NCBI GenBank assembly: GCA_025201345.1
Contig: JAIXMG010000021.1
Coordinates: 124,001 to 188,000, forward strand
From: Thamnidium elegans
Lineage: Eukaryota > Mucoromycota > Mucoromycetes > Mucorales > Mucoraceae
Direction: 5' to 3'
Length of the DNA: 64,000 nucleotides
Made by a program: the position numbers and the translations under genes. The notes under the pieces were generated by a model. That model did no database searches. It was given only the letters and a program-made list of their open reading frames with translations, and had not been told where the DNA came from. Within the stretch, counting starts at the first letter, position 1. Each line of letters begins with the position of its first letter. This document shows, piece by piece, positions 50,410 to 62,864 of the stretch.

Positions 50410-52268
50410 ATGAAAATCAGAAACGCGTTAATTTTATTGGCTTCCGTACCTAGTTTACTGGCATATGGCGGAGTCCCTTTCAAAGAAGAATTAACATCTG
50501 ACAATCTATTTAACTGGTTAGGTAGAGGAGGAGGAGGTAATTTGAAGACAAAAGAAAAATTACACCGCCGTGACGATGGAGCCGATACATGTAGTAATTC
50601 TCAAGCATCTGAAGCAGTAACTATAAAACTTTGAAAAGGACATGTATATTTTAAAGTTACTTAAACTTTCTTTAGTTTTTAAGATTTACCGGTATCTTTT
50701 TTGGTGATTTTATTACATCCGGTGGTCAAGATATTTTAGGGCCACTGGCGGTACGTGGTAACATGTCTAGTTCTGTCTACACAATTAATGGAAATCATAA
50801 TGTCGATTGTAGTGACGTTAAAAATAATTTAAATGGGTACGGTCTTGTCGTCGGTGGTTTCTATAATGGTGGTAATAATAAAGTTCACGGTGCAATTTAT
50901 CTTCCAGCAGGAACAGATACATCTACAATTCAACAACTCAATAATGATTGCCCTATCATTACAGATAAAGGAACAGGTCTCGTCAATTTTGATCAAACCT
51001 ATACAAACGCAGTCTCGGCTTCCGAAAAAATGTCTAGTCTCGATCCAACTCATTTGCTAGACAATTCCGGCACGCTTTCTAGGCTTAGTAGTTCGGTTGG
51101 TAATTTTGACATTATTACTATGGATACGTGTAAAAATGGCTGCACTATCCTTGACGGACAGTTGTCAGATCCTACGAATATGCTTTATGGAAAAGGGAAC
51201 TGGAATGGCCCACAGGATATGTCGTGGCCAGAAGCACTTATAATCAATGTAAGATATAATTGAAGACTATTTTTTTTTTTTTGTCAAAGAGAAAAAGCCT
51301 AATTTATATACTTTGTATAGATTCCAGTGACGGTTGGGTCAACAATAACTATTTCTGGGAATCAACCAAGTTTAGGCATTTCACCTTGTACTACGATTTA
51401 TAACATCTATCCTTCTGATCCTATGGGAAACTACTTTCCAGGAAGAATTTATATCGATAGGAATACAGGTGGTCAATTGGGTGGCCTTACTTTAGCTCCT
51501 GAAGGTAATATACATTAACATTTTCTAATTTTTTGTTTCTTTTTTACTAATCTACGGTATTTTCGTTTTTTAGCTGATATTAACGAATCAGGTACAGGAA
51601 ACTTCGCTGGTCTATTAGTAGCTAATAATTACAACTGGCAAGGTAGCGGCGTCGAGCTTCACGATTATGTCGCAATAGGTGGAGTATGTACTACCTTTTT
51701 AGGATGTCTTCCTATATCAAACAATACCGATCCATTGTATCCAGGCGAGTTTCTTGAAATTCCACCTGATCCTAGTATCTCTGAAGATTTCAGTACTGTT
51801 ACTGGGCCACTACCTAGTACCTCAGAAGATTTTAGTACTGTCTCTAGCCCATATATTCTGTCATCCACAGGTTCTGATATAACTGAATTGCCAAGTTCTT
51901 CTTCAACTATGTGCCAAACGGTCGGTGACACCACCTATATCACTGTTACTGTTACTGCTACCCCTAATAGTGGCGTTTCTTCAACTATAGAGGAAGTCGA
52001 GTATTGTACGTATGGGGGGTATCCTCATATCCATGAGGGTGAGTGGCACGACCATTATGATCATCAAGAGTATGACGGTATGACCGAAAAGAAGAACAGA
52101 AATCAATGGCAGCACAAGCAGCATTACCACAATCATGACGATGATGATGAAGACGAGAATGATGATGGTGATGATGATGATGATGAAGAAGACTGTGATG
52201 AAAACGAGGAATATAGCCATGCCAAGCACTACCATAAAGGAAAAGGCAATAAGGAATACCGTAAATAG
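50410..52268 (+). CDS. Secreted choice-of-anchor A domain protein with His/Asp-rich tail
   Basis: Predicted extracellular or cell-wall protein. The ATG at 50410 opens a signal peptide (MKIRNALILLASVPSLLAYG). After an intron the choice-of-anchor-A (collagen-binding/ice-binding-like) domain begins: FLRFTGIFFGDFITSGGQDI, LGPLAVRGNMSSSVYTINGN, GLVVGGFYNGGNNKVHGAIY, then SSLDPTHLLDNSGTLSRLSS and VTVGSTITISGNQPSLGISP, ending NFAGLLVANNYNWQGSGVEL and HDYVAIGG. A Ser/Thr-rich stalk with a repeated SEDFSTV unit follows. The last about 80 residues are packed with His, Asp and Glu (HEGEWHDHYDHQEYDG, then a long acidic run). No GPI signal is obvious. The tail looks able to bind divalent metal or mineral, which is inference. 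The domain is seen in bacteria and fungi; its function here is unknown. Confidence 0.85.
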
Positions 52269-52724
52269 TGATAATTATTTATTTTAGTACATATAATTAG
52301 CATTTTACCTCACTTATCTGCTTACATTAATAAATAAAATTTGATATATTTACCCGTTGTAAAACCTTTTTTCTTTCATATAATATATTTCTCTATAAAA
52401 TGAGGTATACTTTTTTTTATTAATTTATTCCTTGTAGCAACATAAACAGTTACTTTAAAACATTCGCGTGGTATAATACAAGTAATAGTAATATACTCGT
52501 TATTTTCCCCTTGTTTGAAACCAACGTTTTTATCGGCCTTTCTTCGTCCGAATACCAATTTGTCTGAACTTGAAGTGTGCAGAACGCGTTCTCGATTTAA
52601 ACTCTAACCTGAGTCACTATCTCTCTTTTTTTTTTTTTTAGCTTTATACGTTCTTTTCTTATTTTTATTGCTATTACCGTAATATCCAGTAATATACTTT
52701 TGTATTAGCTTAATCATATTCAAA
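52269..52724. other. Intergenic, MED23 promoter region
   Basis: About 455 bases, AT-rich, with a T-run near 52630-52640. A minus-strand ORF (52376-52558) shows no features. Nothing else seen. Confidence 0.5.
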
Positions 52725-55700
52725 ATGGAATCACTGCGAACTGTAATTTCTCGGTTATTTGTAGATACTTATGATACACCAATACAAGTAAATTATTTTT
52801 TCCTCCTTCTTCCCCTCCCCCTTTTTTTTTCTAGAATGTACATCTATTTGTTACTTAAACTCATGTATTTTATAGGATTGGAAAAATGTAGAAAAACTGA
52901 CAACATATGGGTAATAAAAAAGCGAAAAAAGTTTTGATTGGACATTAACTTTTCTGAAGTAGAATATTTAACAGAAACCCCTCAAAAAGACGTCGACAAG
53001 ATTTACTACACCCTGAAACAAAGAATGATGTCGATAATGATAAAAGCGTAGTAAATTATACTGCTTCTAGTCATCGTATAGATTATGATACTTTAACTCA
53101 TGACTTTGTCAGAGCTTGTCAAATCAATGGCGGTAATACTGTAAGTACTCTTTTTATTTAAACTTTTTTTCTTTCTTTTTCGTTACTAAAATTTTAAATA
53201 GGCTGAACAGTTAAAGGCTATAATGATAAAGTATCGGGAATCACCAATTACTTTAGAAAAGACTACGAGACTACTCTCATTTTTACACCACGTATTAAAA
53301 GTGATCCCTCTTTCTAATTCGACTACAACGACTACAAAGAATACGATATTTCCTTTAGGTACATTTCTAGAAGATATCACACCTGTATTATCTCTGGCGC
53401 CAGCTTCACAGTCCTCTTGGATAATTATTTTACAATTTATTATGTCTTGCTTTCGAACTTGTCCGCAACAACAGATCTTTAATTCTGGTGTAACAATGCC
53501 TATTCTTTTGGGTATAGTTAAACAGGTACTATTGGAAATGACGTGGCTACCTGCAAAGGATCTGGATTCTGTACAAACCAAGTGCTTTACCGTTGGAAAA
53601 GAATTGTTTGATATGTTATTAATTAGAGATAATGGAATTGATGAGAAAATATTGGAAAATAGTGATACGTTAACATCAGATTTTGTTGGAGTTGGTTCAT
53701 TAACATATTATGATGTTATTTATTCGGTAAGTAGTATACCGCACAGTTATACACACGAAAGTTAGTTTCATATATATTTATAAAATCGCTAGTTTCCTGA
53801 ATTATACGGTCATTTTTTAAATGGTACAACACCGACAACTACGCCAGCTCAGCCATCTATAAACAACCCTAATATATGGCTTACAACATTGTATTATATG
53901 ATTACAAGTATTTTACAGGATCATAAATTATTGGAGCGTATACCTACAGTGATGGCTATTAACATTATTAAGCATGTATTAAGAGAGATAAACACTTTAC
54001 CTGCAGATTTAACAACAATAGAGGTACAGTGTTTAAATAAAGGAAAAGAATTGATTAATATATTATTATTGGGGCCAAATGGAGATGGAGCTGGTGTTGT
54101 ATCTCATTATGATATTATTGTGGCGGTAAGTTGCATATTTTTTGGTTATAAATATTAGCATAGATACTAAAAAAAAAAAAATGTGATTAGTTACCAGAAG
54201 TATATGGTCATTTCTTGAGAGGAACATTTGCACAAAGTATTCATTGGGCGATGGAAAAGTTTATCAATGAATTAGGTAAAAGACGTCGCCATTTAGCATT
54301 TTTAATGATGCCTCCTGATGCCTCTTGGCCATTGATATCACAAATGAGTAGAAGACATGAATATAACGATTTAACTACGCGAACTAGCTATCATATGTTT
54401 GAAGGAGATTTGGTAAGCTTAAATGTATATTAACACATACGCACACAAATAACACAGATTATTTGTTGCGTTATTTTTAGATTGAATTTGTTCAGGAAGG
54501 AAATTCGACCAATATTGAAACTCATTTTCGCGATATGCTATTTCAGAGAGCTTCTATGGATGAATTTAGGCAATTGGCAATGTCACTAACTCAAACAGGT
54601 TTAGATACCACTCAAATTAGAAAAGCTATGGTTGAAAAAGTGAGAGATGTCATTCGATGTATTCAACATCATAGTAGAACTGGAAAAAGAGATGAAAGAG
54701 ATGTCAAAAGTAAAAATTAACTCTATATTTGTATAGTTATAATATGGTAATTAATCATGCTTTGTAGTGACTGATAAAGAAAACGATTCATTTAATCCAT
54801 CCGGTGCATCTGTCCGCGGCGAAGATATAACCATGTGTATACCTAATAATATTGATTTATGGGAATTAATGACTGAAACTGCTGATCAATTATATAGCTT
54901 TGTTTCTGCAGAGTATGTTTCTTATTATTTTATTTATTATATCCTTTACTTAATTTTTTTTTGTATAGTTTCTTTTCTTATGAGGATATTCTTCAAGATT
55001 TTTATAATCTTGTATATAAACCAAATGGTGATCCTTATGGTCCTAGTGCAAAAGATCACATCACTAAAGATAATGGCCTTGTATGGTTACTTTTACAGCT
55101 ATTCTGTAAGTCTATTCAATTTTGTCTTTTTTTTTTTAAAAAAAAAGTTATATTTTTAACATTTACCATATAAAAATATACATAGATATCGAAAAGGTTT
55201 CAATTAATGTAATCCAAAAGGATTTTGAACAAGATGAGAAATTATTCGATAAGTTGGTACGATTATATAACGAAGAGCAAACCGAATCACAGGATGCATT
55301 TACTCTTCGAGATTTATCTTTACAATGTGCTGTAAATCATCAAAAAGCGAATATAAAAGATGTTACCAACATTAAGCAAAGACATCCATTAATTGCAGCG
55401 TCATTAAAATATGCTGGATTATGTTATCAAATTCAAGCTTATTTCAGTAGCTACTATCATAGTAATGTACCGACAAATTCAACATTATTTAGTAATCTAG
55501 ATATACAAGAAATGACTAAAATTGCAATGGAAAGTCAGTTGAGGCAAGATGTTGTTCCCTATACCCTTTATGTTTATCTTGTTCCTACAAAGGCAGATAT
55601 TGATACTCTCGGACATGCATCCACTACCTACGTTAAAGGTGGAACACTCAATTATAAGCTACTGGATTTATTATGTGTAAATGCCAAACACAGGTAAATA

Positions 55701-56281
55701 ATTCAATTGTTGTTTAGTATCTTTTTTTTTAAAAACGATATATCTATATCCACATATATATGTATCTATATCTATAGGCTCTTACAGGTAATTTATAAAA
55801 TGATGTTGGATAGTGAATTAGGCCCTAGATATCAGTCTACGCCATCACTTGTTGCATGTGTACCACCCAATGTGTTGGATGTTGTGTACAAACTCTTATA
55901 CAGTGCACCATGCTCGTAAGTTTTTTTTTTTTTTTTTGAAATTGTTAGAGCAATTATTTAAATGAACTGTTATTTTAGTGCTGAGCTAATGATTAAAGAA
56001 ATCTTTGAAAAGTTGAGACGATGCGATAAAATGATCAAGATGAAGCATGATAATGAGACTGCAGATAATAATAATAATAATTTGACAGCGCAATTACCTG
56101 ATCAAACTATGCGTTGGTTACAGACTATACTTCAACTGATGAATTATCGATTTATTCGATTTCTCAAGTATTCACCATTATCGTCTGGGTTATTACATTA
56201 TATTCGTTATTCAATTTCCTATTTAGAGAATCGACAGTGTTACCAATCACTAGAATCTTTTACAGTCAACGCTATTGTAAG

Positions 56282-56312
<31 letters not shown>

Positions 56313-58804
56313 GAAAAGAAAAATAAATAGTACTAACCTATTTAAATAGCATATGCAAATGGATGTCAAATTATTAAGGTCATTAGACGACCCCCATCGA
56401 GAAAAGCCTATTTGGTTTGCAGAATCAGAAATGTTGGCTAGACTAACAGTTTGTACTATCAGTCGATTAATCAAAACACGTGGTCAAGCAGATATCAAGA
56501 CAGACCAAATTTACCGAGTGCTTTCAAGTCTTTATGAACACAGATTGGAATGGTCACCAGAAGCCATGAAATATTTTCCATCTCCCGTTAGATCGTTTTA
56601 TGAATCTTCTGATTCACCTAATCAATCCGTACCCGTTCGTCCTTATGTTACACCACAAAAAGTACAACAATTGATCTCTACTAACAAGGCTTTTACTGCT
56701 TACATACTTCACGGTTCTCCTGAAGCGGAGAGAATTGTCTTACAATATTTTTCTATTTTGGAAAATCAATCTAGTTTATTGTGTACTTTGTGGGTAATTG
56801 CAATAACAAGAAATACAACCGAATGTTGTAATATGTCTGCAGTTAGAAACCTTTTATTGCTTATTCCACCTTCTCGAATGGCTACAAATACAATTGATCT
56901 AGTTGACTTTATTCTCAGTGTTGAATATCCACCTAATAGTTCTGAATTCGTAAGTTTATTATTATTATTATTATTTTTTTAAAAAAAAAAGAGAAACGTA
57001 ACCTTATAATATTCTATATTTAGTTATTTTCACTATTGGATAGTTTTATTTGGAAAAACCAATGGGTTAATTTTAATCATGTTTTATTTGCATTTTTAAA
57101 AGGCGGTGGTAGTGCTGATAGAACTGCCAAGGCAATGAGTTACATTCGGTACCTACTTTTGAGCTCCCACGAGTTTCAAAAGCGTGTGCAAAAGTGGGAT
57201 TCATTAAAGTTCAGTCATCGTCATTGGACAGAAGATAATTTCCAAAAGAAACTAATGCAATATTTACGAGAATATCCAGAATATCATGAATTTGAAAGCT
57301 TTGCAATGCATCAATATGAACCTACAATGGAATTACCTCAACAGCAAACAAAACTGCCAATTTATTTTACTAATGTTGTAAGTGATTTTATCTCTTCCAT
57401 GGAAAATTTGATTATGCGTTTGATTGAAAACTCTGAAGCTGATTTGTTGTCAAATATACTTGATAAATATGGTCACTTATTTTATCAACATCAATCTCCA
57501 CTATCATTTGTTAATAATATTTTATTATATTATCATTCCTCGGAAACGTTACGTAACCCATATATTCGTAAGCGAATTTTGAGGTTACTCGGTAAATATT
57601 TATAATATTCTTATATGCCAATATTTAACTTATTTTCTTATTTAGATTTTGATCAAATCGTAATTGTACCTGATGCAAAAAGATATGCTCTAGATGATAA
57701 TGATAATGGAAGTAAATTTGATGTTGGTTATTTTGAAAAGGTTATTTATAAACTTGCTGGAAGTTTAAACCCTCAAAAGTGTGCACCAAGAACTAACCCC
57801 AATTTACCTGAACGACATTTCCGTGAGATTGGAAGTCCTGCTGTAGAAGGTATCACGATTGCTACGTTGGAAATTATGTTGACACCTGTACCTCCTTCCA
57901 CTATTATCAAATTATTTTTGGACTTGTCTTTATTACGAGAATCACATCATGTGGGTGTTTCCGCCTTAACTTTACACGCAATAGGTTTATTAATACCACT
58001 CTTACCTGAGAAAGAATTTGTACATCCCGTATTAAAGGAGTTGAATGATTTAATTGAAACTGATCAATACTTGTTGGAGATATCCGAACCTTGTCGATTG
58101 GTAATTATCCTTATATATTGTTTGAATTTATAAAATATACTAACTTGTATACTAGATACGATGTGGTATACCTAAACGTGTAAACGGAAGATTTGAAATT
58201 ACTCAAACATTACCTGATTTAACAACAACTGCTGTATTAAGAGATTCAATGAGTGCTCGACTTCGAAAAGCAATGATTTTTCCGTATATATTTAACGATT
58301 ACAAGTTCAACCTTCACAACTATAGTACAAATGCGCCTAATAGTTTCTTGACCTTATTCCATAGTATCGTTCATTATTCTAGTCTCGATATCTTTTCAAC
58401 CTTTTTAGAATATTGTCAAAAGCTTAGAAACTCTGGTAAAATGAAGACAGACGTCCAACTTTTATACATGTGTTTCCTGCTGGGACCTGCTTTACATCGT
58501 ATAGAAAAGTTAGATTGTAGTGATGCTGGTGTAAGTGTAATTATTTAATTTATAATTTATAATGATTTTTAACATATTTATCTAGTTTTTGATTGAATTA
58601 ATGCATATGGTTAAACAAGTGACGGCAGCTATGGATATGAGGGATGGTTGGACTACACAAGCTCTTGAACAAGTATATGATTTCTTGTATCATATAAGAA
58701 CACGATTTGTTAAATCAAACGAATTGGCTGCTCAATTACGAGAAATTATTCGTACTATGAATCCACCCATTTCTCAAAGGTTAATAAGACTAGTTACTGT
58801 TTAA
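52725..58804 (+). CDS. MED23: Mediator tail subunit MED23
   Basis: HEAT-repeat subunit of the Mediator tail that receives signals from activators. The ATG at 52725 opens MESLRTVISRLFVDTYDTPI. About 15 or more short introns follow. Landmarks are: VYGHFLRGTFAQSIHWAME near 54205-54255, then RRRHLAFLMMPPDASWPLIS; YTLYVYLVPTKADIDTLGHA near 55565; EYPEYHEFESFAMHQYEPTM then LPIYFTNVVSDFISSMENLI near 57270-57400, matching the human segment ending LPIYFGNV. The C-terminus is VYDFLYHIRTRFVKSNELAA and IIRTMNPPISQRLIRLVTV, matching the human MED23 end. Total length after splicing is roughly 1,500-1,700 residues, somewhat longer than human (about 1,370). MED23 is absent from budding yeast, so its presence supports an early-diverging fungus. 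Exon borders in the first 600 bases are least certain. Confidence 0.88.
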
Positions 58805-60355
58805 CATTGTACAATAATAAAATAACTCATGAAGGATAATTAATCCAGTCATTTTGATGCTTGCAAAAAAAAAAATACAGGTCTCGTCGCGTTCTATTGT
58901 ATTTTTCAGAGAAAAAAAAAGGGGTGCAAATGATTATCAGAATAAATCGATTTTACTTATACCCTCGCACTTTAAGAGGTGCATGAATTTTTAAAAAAGT
59001 ATTGAAAGTCACAATTTTCTATTATTTAACGTAAGGATATTGTGAACCATTGAAGCTCTATCTTTAAGAATTGTCAACCCCTCATCACTTATACGACTTG
59101 GATTATCAATATACGTGCTTTTTATTTTGCTAATCAACTGTGTATTATTTAAATATGGAATCTTGATGGTAAGGTGAAGTTGGAAAGCTTTTCTGATGCA
59201 AAGAAGTTTAACACCTCTCATCAAATTTCGATTTTAGCTATCGATGTACACTATTTCGCTGATGGTTTATTAAACATCATTCTTTGTTCTTTGTTACGGG
59301 AACTTTTAGCTGGGCAGATGATAGACTGACGAATGTTGGAATACTTGCCAACTCCGGCTTTCCCTCCCTCTCTGCAGACGCGAATTTTTGCTTTTGACAT
59401 TTATTTCACATTTACCCTTTTTATTTCTCTTTATTCTTGCCGTCATTAACTACCTTATACCCCCTTGGGATCTGTTAAGCTTTTACCTTCACGTGGTAGA
59501 TCCTGTTAAATCAATTGCTTGCGCAAAAGTGATTGAGAACTGAAAAAGCTATTTTAAAATAAACGTTACTTCGCGGATAAATACAAATTTCAATGAATTT
59601 AACCACTTGGGTTTTATTATTGGTGAGTGCTACGCACATTAATTCTGTCATGCTTTTTTGAATGAGAAAAAATTGAAGATGAATGGTTAATTTAAACTAT
59701 TGAATCAATAATAGTTTATTACTTAAACGTTGCCCAAGTATCGTGATCAATAATACAAATCACATAAGAGAGAAACGACCTGATATCATATCTATCCAGT
59801 CTGTAGTATCGCCCGCAAGAAGAAAGCATCTAGTTTCGCCTAAAATATCGAAACTTGGAATCGCTCAAAATGAGAAGCAGAGCACTAATACGATTGTATA
59901 CATATAGATATACCATAAGACAGCAGATGGTATGCTTCTGTATTAAAATAAAAGAGCATTTTACTTATAAGAGCACCCCTAAGCATTTTTTTTGTATCCC
60001 CTAACACCACATCCCGCCCGATTAAGTCCCACGACTTGTTTTTTTAAAGAAGAACCCCTAAGATTAATAAATAAATTCGCCCTTTCTTCTACTTATAGTA
60101 AATTTAAGCTATGGCTGTGGAGAAATACTTTGATTTAACACAGAAAAAATTAATAAAAACAGGTGAATAAGATTAAATGTCTAATAACGTTTATTTCTTA
60201 TTTTAATTGTAAAAATCAATCCCGGTAAAAGGGATTGCTAACTATGATTTCTTATTTATATATAAGATTCATTTTGATACCTAACGCTTGTTATGTTTTA
60301 TAATCGATGGTTCATCGATTATTATATATTCTATTTTATGTGTGATTTTACCACA
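58805..60355. other. Gene-poor intergenic region
   Basis: About 1.55 kb. A minus-strand ORF at 59009-59224 (contains IKIPYLNNTQLISKIKSTYI) has natural-looking composition but no recognised family. A possible signal-peptide-like start at 59594 (MNLTTWVLLL, then a GT donor) and a 19-codon ORF at 60111-60170 (MAVEKYFDLTQKKLIKT, then a GT) could be first exons, but I found no partners. No RNA gene was identified. Confidence 0.4.
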
Positions 60356-61433
60356 ATGGCTACCAATTTCAAGTTCAAAGAAGGTAATGCTAGAAATTAT
60401 TCCGTCTCACATTAGTATTTAAATTCACTAACGCATTTCAAAGATGTTACTCGAGTAGTGGCTATTCTAGAAAATAAAGCTGCTGATTCTGCCGTTCTTT
60501 CCAATGTTATTGTTGAAATTTGTGATCTTGTTAGCGAAGAGTATTTGTTACTGATTAAACAACCTGATTTCAACCTTTCTCAATTTAAAGCAGTTTGGAT
60601 CCAAAGAATAATTGCAACAAAAAACAATTTGAATTTGACCACTGAAGTAGGTATACGCGCTATTTATATACTGCGCTCGATCACAATATTGGAACTATCA
60701 TTGAACCCGGCGCAACTATTGTCGTACGCGGTCAACCCCACCACTAGCATAAACCCGTATGCTGGCGTAAGCCATTCACGTAGTCTCCGCCCGAACATTT
60801 TTTTTAGTCGTTCGAAGGAGACTACTTGAACGACTCCTGTTTTAATATTTTCCCAATAACTTGCGAAGCAGTATAAATAAACTAATTCTTCAGTTGGCTA
60901 ACGTTCTTTTGCTTTTACAGAAAACAGTCGTACCAGAAAAGTTTGGAAGAAAGTACTTCCACCACAGCAGCAATCACCTGTGTTGGAATTGAGGTAAAAT
61001 TAGATGATAAATTATCGAGATAAAACAGAGAAATTTATTAATTAAAAATAAACTAAAGAACTCTGCTAAACTAAATAATAATCCCTTTTATACTTCTTGA
61101 CAACCGTAATCGGTACCTGATCTTATTGTTATGATAGGTTCGGGTCAATATCTAGGGTTCAATTTAACTGCCTTATTGATGACTTTTAAAGGTTCTACGT
61201 CCTTGATCACTAGATCGAAAAGAATTTCTTTACCTCAAAACGTAACTGATATTCCCCGTCTTCTGCCTATTGCTTTAAAATTGGTTTATAATGCTTCACA
61301 GACTGTAAAGGGTACAATGGACACTATTAAAAAGGCCTCAGCATCTGTCATTTTAGATGAAAACGATGATTTACCTTATTTCCCTCCTTGCCATATCAGC
61401 ACAAACAAAAGAAAAAATCCTGAAGAAAATTAA
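60356..61433 (+). CDS. Unrecognised protein, probably lineage-restricted
   Basis: Probable spliced gene opening at the ATG at 60356 (MATNFKFKE). After a short intron (acceptor CAAAG near 60440) comes DVTRVVAILENKAADSAVLS, EICDLVSEEYLLLIKQPD and FKAVWIQRIIATKNNLN, ending TTE at a GTAGGT donor near 60647. The apparent continuation of that frame to 60829 looks like intron. The next exon (about 60922-60992) reads KQSYQKSLEESTSTTAAIT. The last exon reads SGQYLGFNLTALLMTFKGST, LPQNVTDIPRLLPIALKLVY, then PYFPPCHISTNKRKNPEEN to 61433. I could not settle the junction near 60985-61135. I do not recognise the family. The large internal intron carries a palindromic insertion. Confidence 0.55.
60780..60835. 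other. Interleaved palindromes, pseudoknot-like
   Basis: Two stems interlock. GTAGTCTCC (60780-60788) pairs with GGAGACTAC (60817-60825), and AGTCGTTC (60806-60813) pairs with GAACGACT (60828-60835). The order 1-2-1'-2' is that of an H-type pseudoknot. It lies in a GC-richer patch inside a roughly 275-nt putative intron. Confidence 0.6.
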
Positions 61434-62038
61434 ATTATTATGCTGTATGGCGTTGTTATGCTTTACCTCCTTCGTATTATCATATTATCTTATCCTTTTT
61501 TTTATTACCATTTTTTATTTTTACATGTAATAAATTATGTATTCAGTACTATTTATTTCTAAAAACGTTTTTACAATAAGCTGACAGAAACACATATGAG
61601 CTCCAAACGAGATGGCTATCAATTCTAAAAGTTTTCATTTTATTTAATAACTTCTTCTTAAAAACCGTTTCTGCGTGTCCTTTAAAGCAGGCAACTATAC
61701 AAACAGAGAGAGTCAAAAGGGAGAGATATTAATTAAAGTTAAAAAAAATATTACAGAAAATTAAAATAGGATAAGATTGTTGAGATTAAAAAAATAAAAA
61801 GTTGATGTTACCTGATGAAACGTCAGTAATCAGATTTGGAGCAAGTTTTTGAAATCCCTGGAAGCCAGAAAGAAGAATTATTACCAATGTTGACGAAACG
61901 AAGACCGAAAATGTGATACATGCTCTCTGAGCCGCACTTTATTTTTCATATATATAATTATAAATTTAAATAAATCCCTTTTCCCTTCATATCTTTCTAA
62001 CAATATTATCACTGTATGTTATCTTTTTCCTACATATT
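61434..62038. other. Intergenic region
   Basis: About 600 bases without a credible ORF. It separates the hypothetical gene from the 22-bp repeat array. No RNA gene was seen. Confidence 0.45.
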
Positions 62039-62216
62039 TAATCCAAAATAAAAATGTATTTCGTACCAAAAAAAAATTAATTCGTCCCAACTTCTATTTT
62101 CAAAGCGTACCAAAAATAATAATAAAGTGTGCCAAATTTATTTTGGAGTCGTACCAAAAAAAAAATTAAACTGTACCAAAGAAAAAATCAAGCGCACCAA
62201 TTAAGACTAAAAACCT
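62039..62216. repeat. Degenerate tandem array with 21-23 bp period, seven to eight copies
   Basis: A CGTACCAA-type core recurs at 62062, 62083, 62106, 62128, 62150, 62172 and 62193, with a possible eighth, decayed copy at about 62039. Spacings are 21, 23, 22, 22, 22 and 21. Between the cores lies A-rich DNA. The array ends just before the TA target site of the transposon at 62220. Confidence 0.75.
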
Positions 62217-62219
62217 GTA

Positions 62220-62708
62220 GTAGAAAGCTTATTTATGCTTTAATCTCATTATAAGTTTTTCTCCAGGGCTAAGCACTTTTCAAAGAATCCGAGGGAATGG
62301 TGGATCCAGCCTTAGCAGTCTTTCTTGGTTACCTTGGAGCAGGCATCCATGATTCTGGGTGTGAGTGTCTCACCAGTTTCGAAAGGCTTTCTTTTGACAC
62401 CATACTTCACCTTCGACCAGAATAGCTCAATTGGGTTTAGGAATGGTGAGTATGGTGGAAGATATGCACACCTATAGCCTCCGCTTTCTATCAAATTCCT
62501 TACTGTAGCTGGCTTATGTATGGGAGCATTGTCCATTACCAAGTAAAAGCCCCTCATGTTGTTTCGGTCAAGAATATCCATCACATTACTCAAGTAATTT
62601 AGATAATGCTCGGCCCTTGTTCCAACTTTGGCCGTTGTTGTAACAACTTTACCATCTACTCTTCAATATCCATTTTTTGTTAATAATAATGAGAAAAGTG
62701 CTTTCTAC
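62220..62708 (-). mobile_element. Internally deleted mariner-type transposon with inactivated transposase fragment
   Basis: GTAGAAAGC (62220-62228) and GCTTTCTAC (62700-62708) form short inverted ends, each flanked by TA (62218-62219, 62709-62710). On the minus strand it encodes only the C-terminal half of a DDE transposase: KVVTTTAKVGTRAEHYLNYL, the second catalytic segment GFYLVMDNAPIHKPATVRNL, then CAYLPPYSPFLNPIELFWSK. A TAA interrupts after SKVTKKDC, while GWIHHSLGFFEKCLALEKN continues in frame beyond it. The N-terminal DNA-binding half is missing. The good preservation of the rest suggests recent loss. Confidence 0.8.
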
Positions 62709-62710
62709 TA

Positions 62711-62864
62711 ATTGCCCTTTTTTTTTTCTCTTATTTTATCCAATAATTTTCTCTTATTTCTCTGAGACTGTCTCTTAATTGCTGAAAAATACAATACCTT
62801 AAGAAAAAAAAAAGAAGACGTGTGTCAAAATGAAATGTATCTTCTTTTCTAATATTTTATAACA
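62711..62864. promoter_or_regulatory. Short upstream region of NSE3
   Basis: Only about 150 bases separate the transposon's right end from the NSE3 ATG, so the insertion sits in or next to that gene's promoter. The region is T-rich and contains no recognised motif. Confidence 0.4.

Noticed and set aside
62062..62216. Regularly spaced repeats as a CRISPR array
   Set aside because: Units are 22 bp in total with degenerate cores and A-rich spacers, there are no cas genes, and the genome is eukaryotic.
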